NCBI RefSeq assembly: GCF_004000765.1
Contig: NZ_BILW01000018.1
Span: 62,001-126,000, forward strand
DNA: 64,000 bases
Source of the DNA: Paenibacillus chondroitinus NBRC 15376
GTDB lineage: Bacteria; Bacillota; Bacilli; Paenibacillales; NBRC-103111
Direction of reading: 5' to 3'
Each line of letters begins with the position of its first letter. Position 1 is the first letter of the stretch. Below are positions 49,138-58,353 of the stretch, piece by piece. The notes under the pieces are model-generated. The model had not been told where the DNA came from. It saw only the letters and a program-made list of their open reading frames with translations, and searched no databases. Both the position numbers and the translations under genes were made by a program.

Positions 49138-49630
49138 CTGGCAAGTTGGCGGGGGGGCTTGGCCGAAGCTGCGGCTCGGCTGAGGGGAAGGGGAACTGAG
49201 GTCCCTTATTTCTATGAATTGGGCGGATAATCCACCAAATATATAGAAATAAGGCCCTATAGTTCCCCGAAAAGTCGGGAACAGCCCTGAGGGCACAAAT
49301 AGTGCCCTCAGGTTCCGCTATTTGCCGCCGCGTGCAGTCTGGCAACTTGGCGGGGGAGCTTTGGCCGAAGGCTGAGGCCAGGCTGAGAGGAACAGCAGGG
49401 TGCTATTTCTGCGAAATAGGCCCTATTGTGTGGTGAAGGGGAACTGAGGTCCCTTATTTCTACGAATTGGGCGGATAATCCACCAAATACATAGAAATAA
49501 GGCCCTGTAGTTCCCCGAAAAGCTGGGGACAGCCCTGAGGGAACAAATAGTGCCCTCAGGTTCCGCTATTTGCCATTGGGTGCAGCCTGGCAAGTCGGCG
49601 GGGGGCTTGGCCGAAGCTGAGGTCAAGCTG
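49138..49630. repeat. Structured intergenic repeat array: two 170-base copies and three short flanks
   Basis: Copy A (49190-49360) and copy B (49438-49608) are nearly identical, 248 bases apart. Each contains a long imperfect inverted repeat, GGGGAACTGAGGTCCC with its partner ending in TAGTTCCCC, and a second hairpin, CCTGAGGGCAC-AAATA-GTGCCCTCAGG, perfect in copy A and one base off in copy B. A shorter block with CTGGCAAGTTGGCGGGGG and TTGGCCGAAG occurs before A, between A and B and after B. No coding potential beyond short shadows. It resembles the palindromic intergenic elements of Paenibacillus genomes; I do not know a name for it. Confidence 0.8.
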
Positions 49631-49756
49631 TGGGGAACCGGACCTCTTATTTCCATGGATACGGTTTTATCCTCACCAAAAACAGATGGAGTAGGATACT
49701 TCCAATATGTGTTAAGATATTAATGACACTCCAATTTCCAAATAGGAGCTAAGAGC

Positions 49757-50131
49757 ATGAAGAAAAAAATAAGACAAATTATTGTTGGTGAAAAAGAATA
49801 TGTATTTGTGATTAACAAGCAATACAATCAAGGTGTAAGTGAAATTTCTCTTTCAATATCATTAAAGAAACTGAAGAACATGACCTGTTCATTCCACTTT
49901 TGTACTTGGGACGACCCAATTACGGGGAGCCCTCTTTTAGTTGGTATCACTTTAAGGAAGATTGGGACAAGCGATACTGAAAATTTCAATTTACATTACC
50001 CAAGAATAGTTAAGCACTTTATTCAGTATGGTCTGGAGAATGGTTGGAATGTGGCAAACAGAACAGTTTTTAATGATGGGCTAGAAATACTCAGTAAGTT
50101 TGGATATGACGTTATACCGCTAAAACCATGA
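49757..50131 (+). CDS. Hypothetical protein
   Basis: 124 residues, mixed charge, no signal peptide or span. Begins KKKIRQIIVGEKEYVFVINKQYN and contains MTCSFHFCTWDDPITGSPLLVGITLRKI and the C-terminal VFNDGLEILSKFGYDV. The alternating strand pattern suggests a small alpha/beta protein of the kind found as orphan immunity genes, but I cannot name the family. ATAGGAGC precedes the ATG. Alone between the repeat array and the DoxX-like gene. Confidence 0.6.
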   Translation: MKKKIRQIIVGEKEYVFVINKQYNQGVSEISLSISLKKLKNMTCSFHFCTWDDPITGSPLLVGITLRKIGTSDTENFNLHYPRIVKHFIQYGLENGWNVANRTVFNDGLEILSKFGYDVIPLKP

Positions 50132-50299
50132 GAAACATCTACTCCGCCGCGGTATCGGTGAGATAGAGTGTAAGAGCATGGCTGCATGTGCATGGGGATA
50201 TTATAAAAAAAATTTCCCCTATGTCGATTTCACCGTGGTTTATTCGTCGTACTCTTAGAAGGACAAATTTTAGTGAATCATTTAAAGGAGAGTTGGACA

Positions 50300-50692
50300 A
50301 TGACAAGAACAATTTCTAAAGGACGACTATGGACGGCGAGAGTGATGAGTGGAATAGCCATTTTATTTATGTTGCTTGACAGTATCATGAAATTATTTAA
50401 ACCTTCATTTGTTGTTGATTCTGTCAATTCGCTTGGTTTCCAGGAGCATCATATCTATGTGATGGGCATACTCGGACTTCTTTCAACCGTTCTTTATATG
50501 GTGCCACGTACAACGATTCTGGGTGCTATACTGTTGACCGGCTATTTTGGAGGCGTAATGGCGACTCAGGTTCGTCTAGATGCCCCGCTTTTCTCCACGA
50601 TTCTGTTTCCTGTCTATCTGGCAGTATTGGTTTGGGGAGGCCTTTGGTTAAGGAATGAGCAAGTACGCAAAATCTTTTCTTTGCAACAGTAG
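50300..50692 (+). CDS. DoxX-like membrane protein
   Basis: 130 residues, four spans: ARVMSGIAILFMLLDSIMKLFKP, the DoxX-like helix turn LGLLSTVLYMVPRTTILGAILLTGYFGGVMATQVR, and a last helix ending in basic residues. The gap between the first helix and the R..LF region fits the DoxX/SURF4-like branch. Function unknown; relatives are linked to redox stress. ATG 50300 follows AAAGGAGAG; an in-frame start at 50273 is less likely. Terminator follows. Confidence 0.75.
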   Translation: MTRTISKGRLWTARVMSGIAILFMLLDSIMKLFKPSFVVDSVNSLGFQEHHIYVMGILGLLSTVLYMVPRTTILGAILLTGYFGGVMATQVRLDAPLFSTILFPVYLAVLVWGGLWLRNEQVRKIFSLQQ

Positions 50693-50727
50693 TGTGAGTG
50701 GGGCAAAAGAGGAACATGGTTACATGA

Positions 50728-50755
50728 AAAGTCGCAGGTAATGCGGCTTTTTCAT
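50728..50755 (+). terminator. Terminator after the DoxX-like gene
   Basis: AAAGTCGCA pairs with TGCGGCTTT around GGTAA, followed by TTTT. Same stem as at 49093. Confidence 0.75.
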
Positions 50756-50785
50756 TTTAAATAGGGCAGAATTTATAAGAAAAGC

Positions 50786-51286
50786 TTGAGTAAGACGCAA
50801 CCCAAAAAAACATCTGTCACTATTCGTACTCTTCAATATTACGATAAGAGAGGCGTTCTTTCCCCTTCGAAGCATACGCAAGCTGGATATCGTTTGTACT
50901 CTAACGAGGATCTGCTCAAGATGCAAACACATTCTGGCTCTGAAGTATCTCGGTTTCACTTAAAGCCAGATCAACTTGCAGACCAAGAATTCATCGAAGA
51001 ATCGCACCTCCAATATACCCTGTTCCGAGCAGAGCTCAAAAGGCTTGTGGCAGCAGATGCCGATCCGGGAAGCTTGGAAGCCCAGAATCTGGCACGGTCC
51101 TTAACGGAACTAAATGCTCGTCGATCGCAGGGAGACCCAGATATCCTTAAAGGAATGGAACAGGCCTGGCATAGCTTTAACGCGCTTCTCAGCGATAAGA
51201 AGCCGCAGATTTACACACTATCCATGGAAGAGAGGGAATTTATTAAACAGGTGTTTATCCTCATGTACAAGCAATCCGCCGAATAG
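50786..51286 (+). pseudogene. MerR-family regulator, degraded
   Basis: The recognisable part is VTIRTLQYYDKRGVLSPSKHTQAGYRLYSNEDLLKMQ, the end of a MerR winged helix. The first helix is scrambled and no good start exists (only TTG 50786 without a ribosome binding site). After KMQ the usual ILFFKELGFSLxEI segment and the coiled coil are missing; the frame jumps to a TipAS-like C-terminal part (QNLARSLTELNARRSQGDPDIL). It looks like a TipAL-type gene that lost an internal segment. Possibly still expressed, but unlikely to work as a normal MerR regulator. Confidence 0.6.
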
Positions 51287-51351
51287 TGATTGCTTTCGCA
51301 ACCTAGCGACAGATTGACGTGTATGAAGAATCGGAAATTTACCTATAAACT

Positions 51352-51360
51352 TGGTATAAT
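51352..51360 (+). promoter_or_regulatory. Extended -10 promoter of the HExxH protein gene
   Basis: TTGGTATAAT has the TGN extension and a perfect TATAAT; no good -35 at 17 bases. It is 38 bases before the start codon. Confidence 0.5.
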
Positions 51361-51397
51361 GAACGGGACACGATGGAGTAACAGGAGGGGCGGATAG

Positions 51398-52756
51398 ATG
51401 AAAACAGATATGACGCGGGGGCGTAAAGTACCAGCGACTCAGGAGGCATTCGGCTCTGACCGTTTGAAATCGATTGCCAACGGGATAAGCGCACCTATTC
51501 AGATGCTTCAAACTGCGCATCGAACGATAGGCAATCGGGCAGTACAGCGAATGGTGGAGCAGAGCCATCCCAAGATAAAGGAACATCCCGGACAGGGGGC
51601 TGCAATAGGTCCCGTAGTTCAGCGTTTGGAGGACAGCGACAGCTTCAAGAAGAGTACACCGGTCATGTTAAGACCGATGAACAAAATTAAAAATGTGGAT
51701 AGCGCACTAGTCGATTATCATAAGCTGGCTGAGAATGATTACGCCAAACGAAGCACGCAGCTGGAGAAAATCATAACGGAATGCAATACATATGTCGATA
51801 ATAAACCAAAAAAGGATTTGGTTCCTGGGGTGAATGAACTGAAGCGACAGGCGATTGTAGAAAAGAGCGTCATCGAGTTGATCGCGCAAGCTGAAGGTAA
51901 ATCGGGGACGCAAAAGTTTTACACTATGGTTGAAGCTCAAGATAAATGGCTGCTTGTGAAAGGCGATGTGCCTGGTCTAGGTGGCATCGTATTCGGTCCG
52001 ATGTTTGATAAAATTATCGTGGAGTTAAGAGCGACTCCAGGAGCCATCGAAGAGGTACTGCAGCACGAGGCCGACCAATTGAAGGCTATAGCCGACGATC
52101 CAGATACGCCTGATATTACGAAACAGGTGTTGGCCGAGGTCTTGGGCAATATGGGTGAAATCAAGATGAATGCACTGAACCCGGGAGCGCGGTTTACGAA
52201 TGATAAGGAGAAGCAGCAAGGGGTGCAGGAGAAGTATGTGGTCAATCACGGTCTCAATGCGCCGGGCGGCTCGGCAGAGCGATTAGGGTCGCTTACTCAC
52301 GAATTTACGCATGTATCTATCTCAGAGAAGTTCGACAACACGCCGTTGTTCTTCGCCTTTGATCCGAGCACGAGCGAGGACGAGGTGATGCAGCTTGTAA
52401 ATAAGCGCCACCAGCATCTGGACAAGCTGATTAGTACTCTCGCTTCAGGAGGATTCTCGCAAGAACAGCTATCTCTGCTCAACATGAAGCTGGAATATCC
52501 TCGCAAAGGAGGCCCTGGCGGCGTACAGCGGTATATTACAAACTTTTTTCAGAGCAAAAAAATTACGGCTCAGGAGAAGCAGAAGGCCGAATCTTTGGTT
52601 AATAAAGGAATGGACAATACCGTCATTGAATTCGATACCGTCATCAATCAGATGCTGATCTATATGCATCAGTGGAAAATTGCCATGGATAATCCGTTCT
52701 ACAAGCTACTGCGGACGGTTGCCGAAGACGCATACAACTATCGGATGGGGGCGTAG
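51398..52756 (+). CDS. HExxH metallopeptidase-like protein with eCIS-cargo-like N-terminus
   Basis: 452 residues. The N-terminal 80 residues are disordered and contain IQMLQTAHRTIGNRAVQRMV and PVVQRL, a motif pair seen at the start of many DUF4157-type and extracellular contractile injection system (eCIS) cargo proteins. In the C-terminal half LTHEFTHVSISEKF gives an HExxH zinc-binding motif (301-305). No signal peptide. By analogy, a metallopeptidase effector or toxin; not proven, and I do not recognise the middle domain. AACAGGAGGGG precedes the ATG. A small membrane-protein gene follows 16 bases later and may encode its partner. Confidence 0.55.
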   Translation: MKTDMTRGRKVPATQEAFGSDRLKSIANGISAPIQMLQTAHRTIGNRAVQRMVEQSHPKIKEHPGQGAAIGPVVQRLEDSDSFKKSTPVMLRPMNKIKNVDSALVDYHKLAENDYAKRSTQLEKIITECNTYVDNKPKKDLVPGVNELKRQAIVEKSVIELIAQAEGKSGTQKFYTMVEAQDKWLLVKGDVPGLGGIVFGPMFDKIIVELRATPGAIEEVLQHEADQLKAIADDPDTPDITKQVLAEVLGNMGEIKMNALNPGARFTNDKEKQQGVQEKYVVNHGLNAPGGSAERLGSLTHEFTHVSISEKFDNTPLFFAFDPSTSEDEVMQLVNKRHQHLDKLISTLASGGFSQEQLSLLNMKLEYPRKGGPGGVQRYITNFFQSKKITAQEKQKAESLVNKGMDNTVIEFDTVINQMLIYMHQWKIAMDNPFYKLLRTVAEDAYNYRMGA

Positions 52757-52772
52757 GCAGGGAGAGAACCAT

Positions 52773-53066
52773 TTGAAAAAGTTAATACTAGTTTCCTTTT
52801 TAACAATGATTCCCAGTATAGCGACCATGTTTCTATTAATTGAATTCTTTCCATATACAGGTCTTGGAAGAGTGGTAAGTATTCCAGCAACATTATTTAT
52901 TAATATTACTATTTTGTTAATTTCTCTACGTATCACGCAAAAATTTAAATCGATTGTATTCAAAAGTTTAATTTGGCTTGTAGTCATATCATTAAGCGTG
53001 TTATTGGCGATGATTTTGCATCCACAAGAATACTTACCTAGTGTCCTATCGCAACTTTGGAATTGA
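52773..53066 (+). CDS. Small membrane protein, possible partner or immunity protein
   Basis: 97 residues, three spans: KKLILVSFLTMIPSIATMFLLIEFF, VVSIPATLFINITILLISLRI and FKSLIWLVVISLSVLLAMIL. TTG start at 52773 after CAGGGAGAG. It is cotranscribed with the HExxH protein gene, as the stop-start gap is 16 bases and a terminator follows. An immunity or anchoring role is inferred only from this linkage. Confidence 0.6.
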   Translation: MKKLILVSFLTMIPSIATMFLLIEFFPYTGLGRVVSIPATLFINITILLISLRITQKFKSIVFKSLIWLVVISLSVLLAMILHPQEYLPSVLSQLWN

Positions 53067-53116
53067 AATTATCCAGGCTTATATTAATCTTCTTATAAAG
53101 TGGTTAACAAAACATT

Positions 53117-53150
53117 AAAAAATCTTCACCAAACCGGTGAAGATTTTTTA
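53117..53150 (+). terminator. Terminator of the HExxH/membrane-protein operon
   Basis: AAAAATCTTCACC pairs with GGTGAAGATTTTT around AAACC, followed by T run. Confidence 0.85.
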
Positions 53151-53190
53151 ACATCCCCACAACCCTCTAAATCCCCCACTATCTAAACAT

Positions 53191-53217
53191 CTAAAAATTT
53201 TATCCATTTTAATAATT
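53191..53217 (+). promoter_or_regulatory. Candidate regulator site of the second YesM/YesN system, copy 1
   Basis: CTAAAAATTTTATCCA (53191-53206) and then ATAATT (53212). A 15/16 identical copy lies before the permease operon at 58417. Confidence 0.45.
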
Positions 53218-53296
53218 TTGCTGGCTGCAAGAGTGACGAGGAGTCATTATAATGGGGGAAAGCCAATGTCTGTTATTGCGGGAAGAGGAAACAGCT

Positions 53297-55138
53297 ATGA
53301 TGAAGCATACCAATGTGCTCCAATACATCAATCAGCACTTCAAAGTGAAGCTAATATTGTCGTTGTCGGTTATTATTACAATTTGCTCGCTCGTCACCGG
53401 CTATATATCGTACAAAATGAATTTAAACTTGTTCGAAAGTGAGATCAGCAAGCAATACTTGAAAACGAGCGAGCAAACGATTGAGCAGATCGGCTCCAAA
53501 ATTCAGGATATTTACCGCATCACGGACTTCGTGATTTTCAACTCTTATGTTGAACGCATTGTGCAAAATATGCACGCTGAACCGGCACCCGGGGAAAGCA
53601 TTGAGTATCGCAATTTCATGCTGGAGCGGAACCTGGAGAACGTTCTGCTGCCACTCAAGAATGAAACGACGCACATTCGTGCCGTCTATATCGTTGATTT
53701 GCAAGGCTACAACATGTATTTCAGCCAGGCGAACCCTTCCATTCAGCTTCAGTTCCCGGATTTTTACGAGCAGGTTAAAAAGGGGATGACCAATACTTCA
53801 GCGGAAATCGTTTGGCAGCGGATGAATATCTCCGATTTCTACGAGCCGACCGGGGAGAAGAGCAGCCTCGTTGCTGCGCGTTGGCTCAAGTCGACCGAGC
53901 AGCAGACGGTATACGGCATGCTGATCCTCATTATTGACGAACAATACTTCGGCAGTTTGTTAGATCCGCTTATGGCGGGACAAACAGCCGGAGCGTATAT
54001 TTACGATAAATTCGATCGACTGTTGTACAGCCGGGAACCCGAAGGCAGTCCCGGTTTCGATCCCGCCCCGGGTAAGGGACCGGGCAGCTTCATCGAGCAT
54101 CGCGACGGCAACGATTATTTGTTCGTGAAAAGCGTTTACGAACCCCGCTCGTTCAAGCTGGTTAGCGGCATTTCGCTCAACGATATTAAGGCTAAGGGGC
54201 GCACGGTCTATCACCTGGCTCTTGCATTCGGGCTAGTCAGTATCGTGTTAATGGCGGTAAGCGTATCGTTCTTCAGCGGCAAAATGTTGAAACCACTGCA
54301 TGTGCTCGTGAGGGCGATGCAGCGGGTGCGCGAAGGCAACCTACGGACCGTTCTCCCACGTACGTCCAATGATGAGTTTGCTTTTCTCACTGACAGTTTT
54401 AACAAGATGGTCGCAGATATTCAGTCGCTCATTCAGGAGGTATACGTCAGCAAACTGAGTGAGCAGGAAGCCGAACTCAAGGCCTTGCAGGCGCAGTTAA
54501 ATCCACATTTTTTGCACAATGCGCTTAATTCGATTTATTGGAAAATCATGCTGCTCTACGACGACGAAGAAACGGCGGCGCTCGTCACCAGCTTGTCGGA
54601 TCTACTGCGCTATTCGCTCGCTCCCGTATCGACATCGATTACACTGCGAGACGAGCTTGCGCAAATCCGCAACTATATCAGGATTCAAGAAGCACGGCAT
54701 GGCGATGAGTTGTACGTCAGTATCGAGGCTCCAGAGGAGCTCTTAAGCTGCCGTATGCAGCGGCTATTGCTGCAGCCCCTTGTCGAGAACGTATTCGTTC
54801 ATGCGTTTCTGGATCAAACGACGAGCAAACGGCTCGCGATACGTGTCAGCAGACGGGAAACCGAGATTTGGGTTGAAATCGAAGATAACGGTCACGGGAT
54901 TTCTCCAGAAATGATTCATCAGCTGCTCGACGACCGGACCTTGTACGACGAGCGTGGTGAGCGCGAGCGGCTCGGAGTGCGCAATGTGCTGCGGCGCATT
55001 TACTTGGTGCACGGCGAGTCGTACGGAATGGATATTCGGCGGTTAGCGCAAGGGACGCTCATTCAAGTCAAACTGCCATATGAAATGGATGCCATAGAGG
55101 AAAGGAGGATGTTTCATGATGCGCATTCTGCTAGTTGA
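53297..55138 (+). CDS. YesM-family sensor histidine kinase
   Basis: 613 residues. First span at about residues 17-40 (FKVKLILSLSVIITICSLVTGYISY), long Cache-like sensor, second span near 310, HAMP, then His_kinase with His404 in LNPHFLHNALNS and ATPase motifs LLQPLVENVFVHAF and DNGHGI. Start taken at ATG 53297 after AGAGGAAA; an ATG at 53252 has no site. It overlaps the start of its regulator by 23 bases. Senses a sugar for the downstream import locus. Confidence 0.9.
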   Translation: MMKHTNVLQYINQHFKVKLILSLSVIITICSLVTGYISYKMNLNLFESEISKQYLKTSEQTIEQIGSKIQDIYRITDFVIFNSYVERIVQNMHAEPAPGESIEYRNFMLERNLENVLLPLKNETTHIRAVYIVDLQGYNMYFSQANPSIQLQFPDFYEQVKKGMTNTSAEIVWQRMNISDFYEPTGEKSSLVAARWLKSTEQQTVYGMLILIIDEQYFGSLLDPLMAGQTAGAYIYDKFDRLLYSREPEGSPGFDPAPGKGPGSFIEHRDGNDYLFVKSVYEPRSFKLVSGISLNDIKAKGRTVYHLALAFGLVSIVLMAVSVSFFSGKMLKPLHVLVRAMQRVREGNLRTVLPRTSNDEFAFLTDSFNKMVADIQSLIQEVYVSKLSEQEAELKALQAQLNPHFLHNALNSIYWKIMLLYDDEETAALVTSLSDLLRYSLAPVSTSITLRDELAQIRNYIRIQEARHGDELYVSIEAPEELLSCRMQRLLLQPLVENVFVHAFLDQTTSKRLAIRVSRRETEIWVEIEDNGHGISPEMIHQLLDDRTLYDERGERERLGVRNVLRRIYLVHGESYGMDIRRLAQGTLIQVKLPYEMDAIEERRMFHDAHSAS

Positions 55139-56660
55139 AGATGAACCTTTATTCCGCAAAGGCCTAGCCAAAATGATCGCAGGGAGCGAAGCGAGCTGGG
55201 AGGTTTGCGGCGAGGCGGAGAATGGCTTGGTCGCAGAGCGTCTCATCGCCGAACTTCAACCTGATCTCGTCGTTACGGATATTCGGATGCCGGTCATGGA
55301 CGGTCTGGAACTTCTGCGGAGCACAAAGGCTGTCTTTCCTGACATTGAGTTTATTGTCATTACAGGGTTTCAAGATTTCCAATATGCGCAAACAGCGCTT
55401 CGCAGCGGGGCGCTCGATTTGCTCGTCAAGCCGTGCAGCAAACCTGACATGCATGAAGCCCTTTCTAAAGCGGATGAGTTTGTGCAAAAGAAACAGATGG
55501 CCGCACGCAAGGAGGCGAGCGAGCGTCAACTCCTGCAGGAAAACGCGTTGCGAGCCGTGTTCCTGCGTTTTCCGTATCGCCAAGAAGCGGCGGCTGAGTT
55601 GGAAAGGGAGCTGCGCTGCAGCATATTGTTCGTGCTGCATGTTGCCGACTTCCTTCCTGAAGATCGTGGGTATATGAAGCGTGATGTGCCGCTTTTGCAA
55701 TACGCAGTCCTTAACATTATGGGCGAGCTGCTTGATGTGTTTGAAACCTGGGGCACGCTGCTATTAATCGAAGCCGGTCGCTTCGCCTTGCTTCTGCCTG
55801 CCGAAGCTAGCGCCGAGGAGGAGCGGCTTCTGGATGCAGCTTGCAGCACGGTGCGGCAATTGCTCGGTCTGACGGTCCTCGTTCATAATGCCGGCCACGT
55901 CCGCAGTCTCAGCGAGCTCGCCGACTTGTACGAGGCGGCACTGGCAGAGAGCGCGCAGAGCCGTGTCTCTGCAGATCAGGGCGGTAAGCCGGAAGCTGCG
56001 CTGCCGGTCAACCGTGTCCGTCAGCAGCTCATTGGCGCTCAGGCGGCGGCATTAATCATGGCTGGACAAGCGGAAGCGCTGCAGCAGTACTTGGATGAGC
56101 TGATAAAAGAAATGAGAGCTATGGACGCTGAAGCTCTGCCGATTGAGGCATTGTCGCTCAGCTTTGCCCTGCAGGACGTAGCCCGTAAGCAGTTGGAGCG
56201 GGAGTATGAGGCTCGTGCTTTGACGGAGCGTATCGGAAAGCTGAACGAATGCCGCAGTGGAGATGAAGTGTGCGCTTGGATGAAGGCGGAGACGGAGCGG
56301 TTTATGCAGGATTATGAGGAATGGCAAAACCGTTACAGCTCCAACGCGGTGTTGCGGGCGGTCCGTTACATCGAAGAGCGTTATGCTGAGCAGCTTTCGT
56401 TACAGCAGGTCGCTTCGCACGTTCATTTGAACGCTGCTTATTTCAGTCACCTGTTTAAGAAAGAGACTGGCCGCAGTTTCGTCAATTTCCTAATTGACGT
56501 GCGTATGGACAAGGCGAAGCTGCTGCTGTCCAATACGAATCTGAACGTAACGGAAGTTTCGGGTAGAGTCGGATACGATTTGCCCAATTATTTCGCTAAA
56601 TTGTTCAAAATAAACACCGGCTTATCGCCAAAGGAATATCGCAAGCACACTACCATATAA
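55116..56660 (+). CDS. YesN-family response regulator (REC + AraC-type HTH)
   Basis: 514 residues. Receiver domain with Asp55 in VVTDIRMPVMDG; Lys in VKPCSKP; a long linker rich in Ala and Glu; C-terminal AraC double helix-turn-helix (LQQVASHVHLNAAYFSHLFKKETGRSF, TEVSGRVGYDLPNYFAKLFKINTGLSPKEYR). ATG with AAAGGAGG 8 bases upstream, inside the kinase end. Likely activates the 58.5-64 kb operon and perhaps itself through the CTAAARATTTTATCCA sites. Confidence 0.9.
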   Translation: MMRILLVEDEPLFRKGLAKMIAGSEASWEVCGEAENGLVAERLIAELQPDLVVTDIRMPVMDGLELLRSTKAVFPDIEFIVITGFQDFQYAQTALRSGALDLLVKPCSKPDMHEALSKADEFVQKKQMAARKEASERQLLQENALRAVFLRFPYRQEAAAELERELRCSILFVLHVADFLPEDRGYMKRDVPLLQYAVLNIMGELLDVFETWGTLLLIEAGRFALLLPAEASAEEERLLDAACSTVRQLLGLTVLVHNAGHVRSLSELADLYEAALAESAQSRVSADQGGKPEAALPVNRVRQQLIGAQAAALIMAGQAEALQQYLDELIKEMRAMDAEALPIEALSLSFALQDVARKQLEREYEARALTERIGKLNECRSGDEVCAWMKAETERFMQDYEEWQNRYSSNAVLRAVRYIEERYAEQLSLQQVASHVHLNAAYFSHLFKKETGRSFVNFLIDVRMDKAKLLLSNTNLNVTEVSGRVGYDLPNYFAKLFKINTGLSPKEYRKHTTI

Positions 56661-56672
56661 GGGGGAGCGGAG

Positions 56673-58340
56673 ATGCTGCATGTGCTGAAGCGTGCGGCCA
56701 TGCCGCTGCTGGCGGCTGGTGCGCTGATTGTTGCCACAGCTGGTTGCTCGGCCAGCCCGAGCTATTACCGTGCCGAAGACGCGCCGAAAGCTTCGACGCA
56801 AGAAAAAATTACGGTGACCATCTATGACCGTGGCAATATCCCGTCCAGCGAAGGGACGATAGAGAATAACAAAATAACAAAGTGGATTAACGAAACCGGA
56901 GAGGTGGAAGCGAGATTCGTGGCTGTTCCTCGATCTCAGTCGGAACAGAAGCTAAACGCGCTGTTCGCTTCAGGGGAAGCGCCGGACCTTATGTTGGAGT
57001 ATGCGCCGCAAATAAAAAATACGTTGATCGACCGCAAACTGCTGCGACCGATCGACGACATGATTGAGAAGTACAGCACGACCTATAAGGAACTGTTGAG
57101 TAAATACCCGGTACTGCGCAAAGCGGGTACTGGAGCTGATGGCAAGTTGTACCAGTTCGGGCGCATTAACGAGACAATTCCGACGCGAGGCATCTTCATA
57201 CGAGCCGATTGGCTGAAGAAACTCCATTTGGCAGTCCCTACGACAACAGATGAGCTTTACGAAGTGGCCAAAGCGTTCACGGAGCAGGACCCCGATGGCA
57301 ACGGTAAAAATGATACGTATGGTATTGCTTTGCCCTATAACTCGGGTTATGTCCTGAGTGAAATGTTTGGTGTCACGTACCCGGACTTCGTCGTCAAAGA
57401 CGGGGAGCTCGTGCATGGATGGGATAATATCGAGGCGTTAATAGCGTTCAAGCGGAAGTTGTTTAACGAAGGGCTGGTGGATCGGAACTTTTTGAGTGAC
57501 AAGAACGGGGCACGGGCGAAGCAAGATTTTCTAAACAATCGAATTGGTATTTACATGGATCAATTCAACGTGCCGATCACTTTCTATACGGACACTTACT
57601 CGCCTCTGAAGCGGAACGTGCCGAATGCCGAGCTGACCGTCATCCCGTATCCGTCGACGCCGGTGGGGAGGTTCAACTCGGTTTTCGTCAATCCAATTCA
57701 AATGACAGCAGTCGTCAATGCCGACACGAAACATCCGGAAGCGGTGATGAAGTACGTCGACTTCGCATCCTCTGATACATTCATGAAGACGATGTACTAT
57801 GGATTCGAAGGCGTCCACAGCAGGACCGAGCCGGGCAAATGCCCGGTTGTGACGGATCTGGACAAATGGAGGACGGAATTCAATTATGCCACCGGCGATT
57901 TTGCGATGTTAGCTTCACCGATCTTGGCCGGCAATTGCTATTACGCCACCGAGAAGCTGGATGTGCACGATCCGCTTCAGCGGGAAGTGAAAAATATGTT
58001 TGAATTGAATTCGGAGTACGTCGATTTCTCCCTGCCAATCGCCGGCCCGACGAACGCCGAGCAAATGCCGCAGCTGCCTAAGGAGCTGCAGGCGATTTTG
58101 AATGCTACGAAAAATCAGGTGGATGTGGATACAGGCGATATCTGGATTAAGGCGATTGTAACGCCGGACTACACGCCGGAGCAGGCGAAACGAGATGCCA
58201 TTGCAGCCTGGGAGCAGGCCGGAGGCAAACAAGTTGACGACTGGTACCGGGATTTTTACGCGCACGACAGAGACAGTATCATCTTGACGAAAGACATTTA
58301 TAGCATTTTTAAGGAGCAGCGTGTCGCACAAGGAAAATAA
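56673..58340 (+). CDS. Extracellular binding lipoprotein, LplA-like, first of two
   Basis: 555 residues. Signal ending VATAGCSASP; then an SBP type 1 fold of the large LplA branch, with a Ca-binding-like DPDGNGKNDTYG loop at about residue 208-219 and NETIPTRGIFIRADWLKKL. It begins 12 bases after the regulator gene and is followed by a terminator, so it is transcribed with the two-component genes. Perhaps a receptor that presents ligand to the kinase, rather than the importer's main binding protein. AAGGGGGAG precedes the ATG. Confidence 0.85.
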   Translation: MLHVLKRAAMPLLAAGALIVATAGCSASPSYYRAEDAPKASTQEKITVTIYDRGNIPSSEGTIENNKITKWINETGEVEARFVAVPRSQSEQKLNALFASGEAPDLMLEYAPQIKNTLIDRKLLRPIDDMIEKYSTTYKELLSKYPVLRKAGTGADGKLYQFGRINETIPTRGIFIRADWLKKLHLAVPTTTDELYEVAKAFTEQDPDGNGKNDTYGIALPYNSGYVLSEMFGVTYPDFVVKDGELVHGWDNIEALIAFKRKLFNEGLVDRNFLSDKNGARAKQDFLNNRIGIYMDQFNVPITFYTDTYSPLKRNVPNAELTVIPYPSTPVGRFNSVFVNPIQMTAVVNADTKHPEAVMKYVDFASSDTFMKTMYYGFEGVHSRTEPGKCPVVTDLDKWRTEFNYATGDFAMLASPILAGNCYYATEKLDVHDPLQREVKNMFELNSEYVDFSLPIAGPTNAEQMPQLPKELQAILNATKNQVDVDTGDIWIKAIVTPDYTPEQAKRDAIAAWEQAGGKQVDDWYRDFYAHDRDSIILTKDIYSIFKEQRVAQGK

Positions 58341-58353
58341 ATGAACAGGAATT

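Noticed and set aside
49138..49630. CRISPR array
   Set aside because: Only two long copies with internal palindromes, not short repeats with unique spacers; no cas genes in the window.
49127..49656. Two near-identical minus-strand ORFs (72 and 77 codons) in the repeat array
   Set aside because: Their similarity comes from the DNA repeat itself, which is dominated by inverted repeats; no start signals.
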